From positions 101,001-165,000 of the forward strand of contig NZ_KB911255.1 in NCBI RefSeq assembly GCF_000383415.1: DNA of 64,000 bases. Reading direction: 5' to 3'. The DNA comes from Hyphomicrobium zavarzinii ATCC 27496. GTDB taxonomy: Bacteria; Pseudomonadota; Alphaproteobacteria; Rhizobiales; Hyphomicrobiaceae. Positions 9,182 to 19,349 of the stretch are shown here, piece by piece. The notes below the pieces were generated by a model that did no database searches, was not told the origin of the DNA, and saw nothing but the letters and a program-made list of their open reading frames with translations. A program made the translations under genes and the position numbers. Each line of letters starts with the position of its first letter. The stretch's first letter is position 1.

Positions 9182-10350
9182 GATGTCGTTCCGGTGTCCC
9201 ATTCCTTGCGAACGTCGGGGTCGAGCTCACCCGGATAGTGGAGGTTGCGGGCCGCGGCGACGGCCTCGGGTGAAGCGAGGCGCCGGTAAGCCCAGACGGC
9301 CATGGCGCGCACGATGGGCGCGGGGTCACCCAAGAGGGAGGCGACGGAGGGAAGCAGGCCGGTGTCGCGGGCGTTTCCGGCCGCAATCAGGCAGTTGCGC
9401 ACCACGCGGTCGCGGCCTGTTCGTTTCACCGGCGTGCCACGAAAGCGAAGCCTGAATGCCGTGTCGTCGAGCGCCATCAGATCGGCGAGGGGGGGATCGT
9501 CCAGCTCGATCCGCGTCGAAAGGCGGGCTTCGCGTGCCTCGCCCGCAAACTTGTTCCAGGGGCAGACCGCGAGGCAGTCGTCGCATCCGAATATCCGGTT
9601 GCCGATGGGCTCGCGGAACTCCTCGGCGATATGTCCTTTGTGCTCGATGGTGAGGTAGGCGATGCAGCGGCGCGCATCGAGCTGATAGGGCGCGGGGAAT
9701 GCCTTCGTGGGGCAGGCGTCGAGGCAGCGGCTGCAGCTTCCGCAGTGGTCGCGCTCGGGTGTGTCGGGCTCAAGATCGGCGGTAGTCAGGATGGCGCCGA
9801 GGAACAGCCAGGAGCCCGCATCGCGCGAGACGAGGTTGGTGTGCTTGCCCTGCCAGCCGAGGCCGGCGGCCGCAGCCAGCGGCTTCTCCATGAGGGGAGC
9901 GGTGTCGACGAACACCTTCACGGCTTCGCCCGTCTCGCGCTCGAGCGATCCGGCCAGCTCCTTGAGCTTGCGCTTCATCACGTCGTGGTAGTCGGCGCGC
10001 TTGGCGTAGGTCGAGACAATGCCGCGCAAGGGCTCGCCGAGCGCTTCCATGGGATCGCGTTCGGGAGCGTAGCTCATGCCGAGCATGATGACCGTGCAGG
10101 CTTCGGGCCAAAGCTGCCGCGGGTCGCCGCGCCTGTCGGCATTTGCCTCCATCCAGTCCATAGTGCCGTGGCGGCCATCGGCCAGGAACGCCATCAGCCG
10201 CTCGCCCGCCTGCGGAATGGCGCCTGGGCGCGTGATGCGCATGATCTCGAAGCCGGCCGCGCGTGCGCGCTCGCCGAGTGCACGCTTGATAGCGTCGCGC
10301 GGGGGAGGGTTCGTCGTTTTCGGTGCGCTGCCGGGCGTGTCGGTCTGCAT
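9178..10350 (-). CDS. queG: Epoxyqueuosine reductase
   Basis: Catalyses the last step of queuosine synthesis, reducing epoxyqueuosine to queuosine in tRNA with a cobalamin cofactor and two [4Fe-4S] clusters. The 390 residues contain the catalytic Asp in VDTAPLMEK (D149) and the ferredoxin-type cysteines C203/C206/C209/C213 (CGSCSRCLDAC). The second set includes C256/C259/C263 (CDDCLAVC). The C-terminus has HEAT-like helices. It begins 1 nt after the stop of the fzlA-like gene and overlaps the SDR gene, so the three genes form one transcript. Confidence 0.95.
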   Translation of the reverse strand: MQTDTPGSAPKTTNPPPRDAIKRALGERARAAGFEIMRITRPGAIPQAGERLMAFLADGRHGTMDWMEANADRRGDPRQLWPEACTVIMLGMSYAPERDPMEALGEPLRGIVSTYAKRADYHDVMKRKLKELAGSLERETGEAVKVFVDTAPLMEKPLAAAAGLGWQGKHTNLVSRDAGSWLFLGAILTTADLEPDTPERDHCGSCSRCLDACPTKAFPAPYQLDARRCIAYLTIEHKGHIAEEFREPIGNRIFGCDDCLAVCPWNKFAGEAREARLSTRIELDDPPLADLMALDDTAFRLRFRGTPVKRTGRDRVVRNCLIAAGNARDTGLLPSVASLLGDPAPIVRAMAVWAYRRLASPEAVAAARNLHYPGELDPDVRKEWDTGTTS

Positions 10351-10351
10351 G

Positions 10352-11047
10352 TCAGAAATCGAGATCGGCGTAGACAGGTGCGGGCGAGATGCCCGGCATA
10401 CGGTCGGCCAGAAGCGCGCGGAAGGACGGGCGCGACTTCATGCGGGCGTACCAGGATTTCGCCGACGGGTAGTCCTCCCAGGCAACCTCGCCCAGGTAGT
10501 CGATGGAGGAGAGGTGAGCGGCGGCCGCCATGTCCGCAAAGCTCATCTCGTCGCCCGCGAGCCAGCGGCGTTCATGGGCGAGGTGGTTCACGTAGCCGAG
10601 GTGGTAGCGGATGTTGGCGCGGATGGCGCGGAGCGCGCCGGGATCGGGCGCGTGGCCCTTGTCCGGGATGAGATGCCCGTATACGCGCTCGTATAGCAGT
10701 TCGCGCGTCACCTCGCGATCGAGCTTGCCATGAAACCAGTCCACCAGCCGCCGCTGCTCGGCGCGGTCCTCGTTGGAGCCTTGAAACAAGGGGGCGGGCC
10801 GGCCTTCCTTCTCGAGATTGTGGAGCAGATCGGCGAAATATTCCGAGACGGCATAGGCGCCGCAGAGGACGAAACCGCCTTCGAGCGCCAGCACCGGCAA
10901 CTCGCCTGCGGGGTTGAGGGCGAGGAAGGCGGGGCGCCATTCCCAGGGCCGCTCTTCGGCCAGCTCCGCCTCGACGCCGATCTCTGCGAGGGCGATGCGG
11001 ATGGAGCGCGATTTTGGGCAGAGCCTGAAATGCGTCAACGTGTGCAT
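10352..11047 (-). CDS. Glutathione S-transferase-like cell division protein, FzlA-like
   Basis: A 231-residue GST-fold protein: thioredoxin-like N-domain (about 1-80, ending NPAGELPVL) and helical C-domain. Its length, the all-alpha context beside uppP and queG, and the conserved tail ending PVYADLDF match FzlA. FzlA is the FtsZ-binding GST homologue that promotes constriction in Caulobacter and other alphaproteobacteria; there the C-terminal tail is needed for function. I chose the ATG at 11047; a longer frame to 11116 adds 23 residues unlike the family. It is divergent from uppP, which recycles the lipid carrier for septal wall synthesis. FzlA identity is inference from size, tail and neighbours. 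Confidence 0.75.
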   Translation of the reverse strand: MHTLTHFRLCPKSRSIRIALAEIGVEAELAEERPWEWRPAFLALNPAGELPVLALEGGFVLCGAYAVSEYFADLLHNLEKEGRPAPLFQGSNEDRAEQRRLVDWFHGKLDREVTRELLYERVYGHLIPDKGHAPDPGALRAIRANIRYHLGYVNHLAHERRWLAGDEMSFADMAAAAHLSSIDYLGEVAWEDYPSAKSWYARMKSRPSFRALLADRMPGISPAPVYADLDF

Positions 11048-11290
11048 GGCATCAAAATTCCGCGGGCTTTTCTCGCAGGACCGGAGCGTCTCCCCCGTCG
11101 TGTCGAGGGCGGGCAAGTCTCGCGTTGGCGCCGCTTTCCGGTGTCCGACGGCGTGTCATGGGACTGCAGCGCACGAACCGTATCCTCGTTTGGCTAAACG
11201 TGCTACCGAGCCTCGTCTCAGTTTTGCCCCTCCCTCCCTGTCCATGTCCCCTGGACTGGATTTCTCGCAACAAACCGGAGAGCGCTCTAT

Positions 11291-12088
11291 ATGGCGATCT
11301 GGCATGCCATTCTGCTCGGCTTCCTGGAAGGGCTTACGGAGTTCCTGCCCGTCTCGTCTACGGGACACATTCTTCTAGCTGGACATTTTCTGGGCTTCGA
11401 TAGCCCGGGCAAGACTTTCGAGGTGCTGATCCAGCTTGGCGCCATCCTGGCGATCGTGTTCGTCTACTTCCGGTATCTGCTGGACATGGTGTGGGCGCTG
11501 CCGTCCGATCCGCGCATTCAGCGATTTGCGGTCGCTCTCGCCTTGGCGTTCCTGCCGGCGGCGGTCTTGGGCGGCTTGTTGCACGATTTCATCAAGGACG
11601 TGCTGTTCGAAACACCGGTGCTCGTGTGCCTGATGCTGATCGCGGGCGGGGTCATCCTGCTCGCCGTCGACAGGCTGGCGCTCACCGTTCGCTATGACGA
11701 CGCAACGGAAATTCCGCCGGCCCGCGCGTTCGGGATCGGTCTCTTCCAGTGCTTGGCACTGATCCCCGGCGTGTCGCGGTCCGGATCGACCATCGTCGGC
11801 GGGCTTCTGCTCGGCGCGGACAAGCGGACGGCGGCTGAGTTCTCTTTCTTCCTCGCCATGCCGACGATGGCGGGCGCCTTCGCCTTCGATCTCTACAAGA
11901 ACTGGGGGCTGCTCAAGGTGGCAGACGCGCTTCCCATCGGCATCGGCTTCGTGACGGCGTTCCTCACGGCGGTGGTGGTGGTCAAGTTCGCACTCGACTT
12001 CATCAGCCGCCACGGGTTCGCCCCGTTCGCCTGGTGGCGCATTGCGGTGGGCTTCGTCGGTCTGGCCGCGCTCGCGGTCTATGGCTAG
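11291..12088 (+). CDS. uppP: Undecaprenyl-diphosphatase
   Basis: Dephosphorylates undecaprenyl diphosphate at the inner membrane to regenerate the carrier for peptidoglycan and polysaccharide units. The 265 residues have about 8 membrane helices. The catalytic signatures are near the N-terminus ([15 protein letters not shown]) and in the middle ([17 protein letters not shown]). The start is the ATG directly before [13 protein letters not shown]. It is monocistronic, divergent from the fzlA-like operon and convergent with ptsN, sharing a terminator with it. Confidence 0.96.
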   Translation: MAIWHAILLGFLEGLTEFLPVSSTGHILLAGHFLGFDSPGKTFEVLIQLGAILAIVFVYFRYLLDMVWALPSDPRIQRFAVALALAFLPAAVLGGLLHDFIKDVLFETPVLVCLMLIAGGVILLAVDRLALTVRYDDATEIPPARAFGIGLFQCLALIPGVSRSGSTIVGGLLLGADKRTAAEFSFFLAMPTMAGAFAFDLYKNWGLLKVADALPIGIGFVTAFLTAVVVVKFALDFISRHGFAPFAWWRIAVGFVGLAALAVYG

Positions 12089-12120
12089 GGCTGCCTGCCC
12101 AAATATCCGGCAAAAAAGCA

Positions 12121-12154
12121 AAAATGGCTGCCTGTTAAATCAGGCAGCCATTTT
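12121..12154. terminator. Bidirectional Rho-independent terminator between uppP and ptsN
   Basis: A perfect 14-bp stem (aaaatggctgcctg / caggcagccatttt) with a 6-nt loop. It has A-runs on the left and T-runs on the right, so it can end both converging transcripts. Confidence 0.9.
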
Positions 12155-12211
12155 CTTTTGTGGGTGCCGCGTCTTCACGTCGATTGTGAAGGCGGGGTAC
12201 TTGGCCGGCGC

Positions 12212-12676
12212 TCAGGCGGCGTGAGAGGTCGCGGGCTGGAGAAGCGCGCGCTTCAGGCTCGCGAGATCCTTGGCGGTGCGCAGGCGCTCAAGGGCAGCCG
12301 GCTCGCGCACCAGGCGGGAGATGCGCGCCAGCGCTTTCAGGTGGTCGCCGCCCGCGTGCTCGGGGGCCAAAAGCAGGAAGATCAGGTCGACGGGCTCGCC
12401 GTCCTGGCTCTCGAAGTCGATCGGCTTCGTCAGCCGGGCGAACAGGCAAACAATGCCCTGAATTCCATTGAGTTTGACATGGGGAACGGCAATGCCGCGA
12501 CCCAGGCCCGTGGATCCCAGACGCTCGCGCTGAAGCAGCGTGTCGTAGATCGTCCGGGGATCGAGGCGGGTCACCTCGGCCGCGTGCGCGGACAGGTCCA
12601 GGAGAGCCTGCTTCTTATTCGTTGCTTCGAATGCGGGGTAGATTCCGCCAGGTGCCAGAAGATCGCCTAAGTCCAT
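12212..12676 (-). CDS. ptsN: PTS-Ntr EIIA protein
   Basis: EIIA-Ntr receives phosphate through PtsP (EI-Ntr) and HPr-like NPr and regulates processes such as potassium uptake and sigma-54-linked metabolism; it does not transport sugar. The 154 residues show GRGIAVPHVKLNG with the phosphorylated His at position 66. Its place downstream of rpoN is conserved across proteobacteria, but the usual hpf gene between them is missing here. The partner ptsP is at 51.3 kb. Confidence 0.94.
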   Translation of the reverse strand: MDLGDLLAPGGIYPAFEATNKKQALLDLSAHAAEVTRLDPRTIYDTLLQRERLGSTGLGRGIAVPHVKLNGIQGIVCLFARLTKPIDFESQDGEPVDLIFLLLAPEHAGGDHLKALARISRLVREPAALERLRTAKDLASLKRALLQPATSHAA

Positions 12677-13519
12677 GTGTCCGGTCCCATCGGGTCTGTG
12701 ATCGCCAGTGTTCGGCTGTCGATCAACGTTTTCTCTTTGGCGCCTCGGTGCCCCTCGCTAGACGGGGACGCCGTCGTGCGTCTTACCGATCAACGCTCGA
12801 TTTGCATCAATTTATGCACCAATCGTGCCGCCCGGCAGGCCGGGGCGGCCAAATCGATGTCTGCTGTCAGCTCCAAGACCGCGCTGCCCCTACCTCACTC
12901 GTAATGACGCTCAGTTACACGTCCGTCTCGACGAGATTTCAGGTGCTTCAAACGCGTGAGGCCCACCCCACAGTTTCCCCCGACATTGGATCAATCCAGC
13001 CGCTTGCCGGCTCGTCGATTTACAACGTTCAGTTCGCCGTGACCTGCGTTCCCTATCCGCCAATCATGGCGATTTGAGTAACATCGAATTCCGCGTCCGG
13101 TTCCCGCCGATCTTTTCGGCCTCTGGGGCTCCGGTGCGAAGAGGATACCAGTGTTCGCGGCTCCCGTCTCTCGGGTCATCCCCCGCTGTCTAGCATCAAA
13201 ATCGGATAGCTTTCCAGCGGCGTCTCGCGTCTATTTTCTTTAATTATTCCAATTCTTTAGTTTTGGGTGTCCGCCTGCGCGGCGCACGATTGCGTCACGC
13301 TAGGCCGGGCTGCGGGGGGAGTCAATCTTGCGCCGCGGAACAGGTGATGTGTCGCGGCAACTCATGCGTACAAGCGGCCGTTCGCTTGAAACCAAGCCGG
13401 TTCGATTTACGCGCGAACTCAGAATCTTACGCAGTGGCCTGCGTATGTGTTCGCAGGCCCTGGGCGTCTGCGACTTGCGGTTGATAAGTCTGGGATACCC
13501 TTTGGGTTTCTGACGCGGG
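12677..13519. other. 843-bp stretch between rpoN and ptsN without a recognisable gene
   Basis: The position normally holds hpf, the ribosome hibernation factor, but neither strand shows an ORF with its sequence. The few open frames are short and look like chance. The right part (about 13225-13265) is AT-rich and could carry a promoter for ptsN or an untranslated RNA; no clear signal was found. Confidence 0.6.
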
Positions 13520-15049
13520 TCAGCGCGCCATGCGCTCGGCGAGCTGTTTTTCGCGCCGCCGCTGCACGGAGGACGGGATGCGCATGGCCTCCCGGTATTT
13601 GGCGACGGTGCGCCGGGCGATGTCGATGCCTTCCGCTCTCAGCTTCTCCACCAGCTTGTCGTCCGAGAGGATCGATTTGGCGCTTTCGCCGTCGATCATC
13701 TGCTTGATGCGGTGGCGGACGGCTTCCGAGGAATGGGCCTCGCCTTCACCGGATGCCTGGATGGCTGAGGTAAAAAAGTACTTGAGCTCGAAGATGCCGC
13801 GCGGGGTCGCCATGTATTTGTTCGAGGTGACGCGCGAGACGGTGGATTCGTGCATCGAGATGGCGTCGGCGACGGTCTTGAGGTTCAACGGCCTCAGATG
13901 CTGGACGCCATAGGTGAAAAAGGCGTCCTGCTGCCGGACGATCTCTTCGGCGACTTTCAGAATGGTGCGGGCCCGCTGGTCGAGGCTTTTGACGAGCCAG
14001 TTCGCGGTCTGCAGGCATTCGAGCAGATAGCCGCGATCCTTCTCGGTGCGCGTCGTCTTGTTGACCTGGGCGAAGTAGGTGCGGTTCACGAGAACGCGCG
14101 GGAGCGTGTCGCTGTTGAGCTCGATGATCCAGCCGCCGTCCGAGCCCTGGCGGACGAGCACGTCGGGCACCACAGGCTGAAGCTGGACGGAGCCGAACTT
14201 CAGGCCAGGCTTCGGATTGAGGTGCTTGATCTCCTCGATCATGTCGGTGATCTCGCTCATGTCCGCGCCCACGGCCTTGCGCAGGGCGGGCAGATTGTGA
14301 GCGGCCAGGAGATCGAGGTTGTCCAGCAGGGCAGCGATCTGGGGATCGTAGCGGTTCTGCTCCTTGAGCTGGAGGGCGAGGCACTCGGCCAGAGAGCGCG
14401 CGAACACGCCAGGGGGATCGAGCGTCTGCAACGTGGCGAGAACTTTCTCGACGAGAGCGAGGGGTGCGCCGAGCTTGGTGGCAAGTTGGTCCAGGTCGGC
14501 GTGCAGGTAGCCCGCCTCGTCGACCATGTCGATCAGGTGCTGGCCGATGAGGCGCTCGACGTGATCCTTGACGGCCAGCGGGAGCTGCTCGCTCAGATGA
14601 TCGCGGAGCGACGGCTCGCTCGAGACGAAGGCTTCGGGATTGATGTCGTCGTCCGAGAACGAGTTGCTGCGCTGGCGCAGGCTGGCCCAGCCCGACTCGC
14701 CGCCGTCGGGGCCGTTGGGCGAGGCACCGTTGTCAACGAAAGCGCCGTCATAGTCACCGTCGATGCCGCCGTCGGCTTCGGCCACGGGTTTGCCGAGATC
14801 CAGCCATTCGTCGTCGCCCGCCTGCTCGCTGCGCTCGGACGGCGTTTCGGGCTCTGCTTCGCGCTCGGCCTTGGGGGCCGCCTCGGGCGTGTCGTCCATC
14901 TCCAGGAGGGGATTGCGTTCAAGCTCGGTTTCCACGAACTGGCCGAGCTCGAGATTGGAAAGCTGAAGCAGGCGGATGGCCTGCTGCAACTGGGGTGTCA
15001 TCACCAGTTGCTGGCCTTGCCTCAGCTCGAGCTTTGCCGTCAGCGCCAT
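13520..15049 (-). CDS. rpoN: RNA polymerase sigma-54 factor
   Basis: Directs RNA polymerase to -24/-12 promoters, which need an AAA+ activator. The 509 residues have the three classic parts: Gln/Leu-rich region I (QGQQLVMTPQLQQAIRLLQL), an acidic region II (about 60-130), and the core-binding and DNA-binding region III. The RpoN box is present as RRTVAKYREAMRIPSS near the C-terminus, and the HTH precedes it (ISMHESTVSRVTSNKY). It lies downstream of lptB on the same strand, the standard rhizobial arrangement. Confidence 0.97.
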   Translation of the reverse strand: MALTAKLELRQGQQLVMTPQLQQAIRLLQLSNLELGQFVETELERNPLLEMDDTPEAAPKAEREAEPETPSERSEQAGDDEWLDLGKPVAEADGGIDGDYDGAFVDNGASPNGPDGGESGWASLRQRSNSFSDDDINPEAFVSSEPSLRDHLSEQLPLAVKDHVERLIGQHLIDMVDEAGYLHADLDQLATKLGAPLALVEKVLATLQTLDPPGVFARSLAECLALQLKEQNRYDPQIAALLDNLDLLAAHNLPALRKAVGADMSEITDMIEEIKHLNPKPGLKFGSVQLQPVVPDVLVRQGSDGGWIIELNSDTLPRVLVNRTYFAQVNKTTRTEKDRGYLLECLQTANWLVKSLDQRARTILKVAEEIVRQQDAFFTYGVQHLRPLNLKTVADAISMHESTVSRVTSNKYMATPRGIFELKYFFTSAIQASGEGEAHSSEAVRHRIKQMIDGESAKSILSDDKLVEKLRAEGIDIARRTVAKYREAMRIPSSVQRRREKQLAERMAR

Positions 15050-15238
15050 GCTCAGACTTTCAATTCCGGCGGTCGCTCAGACAGCAGCCGAAGGCGCGAT
15101 ACTGCACGAAGAAAGCCCGGGGCGAATTTGTCCCGAGATGCGATGCGCATGCATCGCGGTGTCTGGGTGCGCAAGGCTTCGGGCCTATCCAGGCTCATCA
15201 GTCCACGGTCCAAGGCTTGTCCAAGGCCCAGGCTATAC

Positions 15239-16087
<849 letters not shown>

Positions 16088-16172
16088 GCTGGCAATCTGC
16101 CGTGCTCAAAATCCAAAATAGGGCACCATCGACCTCGATGCTCGGTATTCGAGCCGGTTCCGATGGCAGATG

Positions 16173-18239
16173 TCAATTCGCCGGCGCGGTCGCGGAGTTG
16201 GGTTCCGCCGTCGCAGACCAGCCGTCGGTCGCCGCGCTTGGGGCTTTCGCCTTGCTCTTGGCGCCGCTGTCCTCGTCCTTCTTCAGCTCCTGCGGGAAGA
16301 ACACGGCGCTGGCGCGGCCTTTCCCTTCGCCCGCGGGTTCTGCCGGTGTCTTCGTCACCCATCCGCCGCCCGAGGGGGCCGAGACGGTGTTCTGGGGCGC
16401 GGTGTCGATCTTGCTCTCGCCCGTCGTCATGTCGATCAGAAGGCGGGTGCCGCGTACCATGCTCTTGCCTTTCGACAGCACGACGTTGCCGCCCATCGTC
16501 ACCTTGTTGGTCTTGGTGTCGAAATCGGCCCAGTCGCCGGTCGCCGTCTGGCCGTCCTTGGAGGTGACCTGAACGTCTTTCCGAGCCTCGATGCGGGTCA
16601 GCTCCGCACTCGATTTCTCGCCGTTGCCCGGGGTGGCGCCTGGGTTGGCGGCATCCATGAGACCGGCGGCGCCCTTGTAGTAGGCGGAGAGCTGCGCGCA
16701 GCGGATCTTGAACGTGTCCTGGGAGGCGTCCACGTCACCGCGGAAGACGGCGACCTTGCGCTGCTCGTTCACGTCGAGGCTGTCGGCGGTGATTTCGACG
16801 GGGGCGTTCGGATTGGTCTTGAAGGAGCCGAAAGCGCCTGCGCCATCCGCTTCTGCCTGATCGGATTTGGCCGGCTGCTTCTTGCGATTGGGCGTGTCGG
16901 GTCCGCGCAGAAGACGCGCGCTGATCCGTCCCGGTCCGTAGGAGGCTTCGGGAGGGGTGGTCAGCTCGGCCGTTCCCTGCGTGCGGTTGATGGCGAGGCG
17001 GCCGCCCCTCAGCTCGTTGCCGCCCTGGGTGACGACGACATCGCCGGTCAGCAGGATGGTTCCCGCCGTCTCGTTGATCTCGACGCGCTCGCTCGCGGCG
17101 CGCCGGTCGGTGCCGGAGGTCATGATCACCTCGCCGGTGAGAACGGCGGTTTCGGCCTGGGCATCGAAATCGGCGGTGTCGCTGGTGACGACGTCGCCGT
17201 TGGCGCGTTTCATCACCACGGGCTTCTTTGCCACGATACGGCGCACCTTACCGGACTGAGCTGCCGGGCCGGACTGAGACGGCGCGGCGCCGTCGGCGGC
17301 CTGCGGGCTCGGCGCCGTTGCGCCCATCATGCCCTCCCCCTCGTAGGAGACCTCGAGCTCGGGCGTGGTGATGTGCGAGTCGCCCTGGCGTGCGCGGACG
17401 CTTCCGGTGAACAGCGCGGTCTTGCTGCCGTCGTTGAGGTCGAGGCGGTTGGCGTCGATGTTGATCGGGCCGTTGGCAGGCGTGAACAGCGCGCTGTTGT
17501 TCGGATCCTTCGGGGGCGCGGCCTCGGCAGCCGGGTCTTTCTGTTTCTCGTCCGGCGGAGGCGTGAGCTCAACCAGGACGTCTCCGACGAAGGTGGCCTC
17601 GCGCGCTTTCTGGCGCAGCGTCATCTCCTTCGAGCGAACGGAGCCGCTCGGAAATTCCACCACCACCGGCTGGGGCGATTTCAGAAGATCCTCGTTGATA
17701 AGAATAGTCGCGCGCGTGAGCTTCGCCTTGAGGCCGCTTTGCGAGACGACGTTGATTTCGTCGAAGAGATCGAGCACGCGCTTGGTGTTGTTGAAGATGC
17801 CGCGGCTGGCGGCGATGTCGGTTCTTGTCTTGTCGGCCTGGTAGACCTCGCCCGTGATGCCGTTGAGCTTGATGACGTTCGGGGTCTTCAGATCCTGCTG
17901 GGCGGTCTTCGCCATGAAGACGTAGCTACCGCCGTCCTTGTTGTAGCCCTCGTAGCGCGGGTTCTTCATCGAGAGGTCTTCGGGGAGGATCTTGCGGACG
18001 GCGATCTCTGGCAAAGTCTCGCTGCCGACGAGCCCTGCGGTGCGCGCGATCGTCAGTCCGTAGATGCCGAGCAGGCCGATCGCAAGGATCGGACAGGCGA
18101 GGCGAAGCGTGCGAACGACAATGGTGCGGCGGCGTGCCTTGCGAAACTCGCGCGTGCGGTCGACCTCGGCCATGACGAGGCCATCGCCGGTGCGGCGGCC
18201 TGCCATCGGTGTCATGTTCTGGTCGGCAGTCATAACCAT
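16173..18239 (-). CDS. Fused LptC-LptA-type LPS transport protein with two OstA-like modules
   Basis: A 688-residue periplasmic bridge protein. Order: short cytoplasmic N-terminus, one membrane helix (about 42-65), an LptC-like domain (about 80-235), then a first OstA/LptA-like domain (about 245-460). A second, canonical LptA domain (about 470-625, with NAPVEITADSLDVN and VTMGGNVVLSKGKSMVRG) is followed by a charged Lys/Ala tail. LptC and LptA are normally separate proteins of about 200-250 residues each. Here one chain could span from LptFG well into the periplasm. The start at ATG 18239 is tentative; TTG 18284 and ATG 18173 are alternatives. It is directly upstream of lptB, as lptC-lptA usually are. 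Confidence 0.85.
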   Translation of the reverse strand: MVMTADQNMTPMAGRRTGDGLVMAEVDRTREFRKARRRTIVVRTLRLACPILAIGLLGIYGLTIARTAGLVGSETLPEIAVRKILPEDLSMKNPRYEGYNKDGGSYVFMAKTAQQDLKTPNVIKLNGITGEVYQADKTRTDIAASRGIFNNTKRVLDLFDEINVVSQSGLKAKLTRATILINEDLLKSPQPVVVEFPSGSVRSKEMTLRQKAREATFVGDVLVELTPPPDEKQKDPAAEAAPPKDPNNSALFTPANGPINIDANRLDLNDGSKTALFTGSVRARQGDSHITTPELEVSYEGEGMMGATAPSPQAADGAAPSQSGPAAQSGKVRRIVAKKPVVMKRANGDVVTSDTADFDAQAETAVLTGEVIMTSGTDRRAASERVEINETAGTILLTGDVVVTQGGNELRGGRLAINRTQGTAELTTPPEASYGPGRISARLLRGPDTPNRKKQPAKSDQAEADGAGAFGSFKTNPNAPVEITADSLDVNEQRKVAVFRGDVDASQDTFKIRCAQLSAYYKGAAGLMDAANPGATPGNGEKSSAELTRIEARKDVQVTSKDGQTATGDWADFDTKTNKVTMGGNVVLSKGKSMVRGTRLLIDMTTGESKIDTAPQNTVSAPSGGGWVTKTPAEPAGEGKGRASAVFFPQELKKDEDSGAKSKAKAPSAATDGWSATAEPNSATAPAN

Positions 18240-18497
18240 CGGGGTTTCCCGCGTTCGGACATCACGGACCTTGTCCGCGAGCAAACCGGCGGAGGGCTCC
18301 TATGCTCAAGTCCCTGGGTACACGCACACAGCCTATGGCGCGGCGGCTCAAGGCGGGCAGTGTTGCACGTGCGAAGGCTGGCGGACAATCGCGTGAAATT
18401 GGGGTGAGATTGGGACTGTAAAAGCGGCCAGCCCCCTGAAATCCTCAGATGTTTCCTTCTTTCAGATGCAACGCCTCCGCCGAGGCGGTACCCCCGC

Positions 18498-19118
18498 TCA
18501 GTGGGAAAAAATGTCCATCTCGCCGTAGCCTGCCAGATCGAGCTTGGCTTGTGTGGGCAGGAACTCGAAGGCGGCTTTGGCAAAATGGGTGCGGCCCTCG
18601 CGCTCCAGCATGGCGTCCAGTTTCGCCTTGAGGGCGTGCAGATGCAAAACGTCGGCGGCCGCATAGGCCAGCTGCTGCTGGCTGAGCGTTGCGGACGCCC
18701 AGTCCGAGCTCTGCTGCTGCTTGGAAAGCTCGATGCCCAGGAGCTCGGAGGTGATGTCCTTCAGGCCGTGACGGTCTGTGTAGGTGCGAACGAGCTTGGA
18801 GACGATCTTGGTGCAGTAGACGGGAGACACGGTGACGCCGAGGTACTTCTCGATGACGGCCAGATCGAAGCGCGCGAAGTGAAAAATCTTGGTCACCGAA
18901 GGGTCGGTGAGGAGGGCCTTGAGACGCGGGGCGTCGTAGCCGCCGGGATCGAGCTGCACGAGATGGGCGGTGCCGTCGCCGGCGGAGAGCTGGATGAGGC
19001 AGAGCCGGTCGCGCTGGGGGTTGAGGCCCTGCGTTTCCGTGTCGATGGCGACGCTGCCCTTGAACGTGACGTTGGCGGGAAGATCGCCTGTGTGGAGCGT
19101 GATGGTGGGGGCTGACAT
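18498..19118 (-). CDS. Ribonuclease D-type 3'-5' exonuclease
   Basis: A 206-residue DEDD-family exonuclease that trims RNA 3' ends. The catalytic acids appear in AIDTETQGL (ExoI), FHFARFDLAVIE (ExoII) and QLAYAAADVLHLHAL (ExoIII). The HRDC domains of E. coli RNase D (375 aa) are absent, so it is the short, catalytic-domain-only form common in alphaproteobacteria. I chose the ATG at 19118 because the extra 16 residues up to 19166 are not family-like. It is upstream of the lpt genes on the same strand, with a 258-bp gap. Confidence 0.88.
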   Translation of the reverse strand: MSAPTITLHTGDLPANVTFKGSVAIDTETQGLNPQRDRLCLIQLSAGDGTAHLVQLDPGGYDAPRLKALLTDPSVTKIFHFARFDLAVIEKYLGVTVSPVYCTKIVSKLVRTYTDRHGLKDITSELLGIELSKQQQSSDWASATLSQQQLAYAAADVLHLHALKAKLDAMLEREGRTHFAKAAFEFLPTQAKLDLAGYGEMDIFSH

Positions 19119-19349
19119 GGCTCGGGCCTCGGGGGTCGGAATGGCGGCACACCCACGAATACTCAACCCATTGAAATTTATCGTGGATTTTGCCCGGATC
19201 TGTTGCCGGGTGTAGCGGTTCTGCCGGTCAATTGCAAGGGAATGGCGCGCTTCATCCGCTAAATCCCCGTGCGGACGCAGTTATCCTCGCCGATGCGCGC
19301 GCCGCCATAGTGTCGATCCAACGCCCTCGCCGATGAGTTTTTGCGACCC

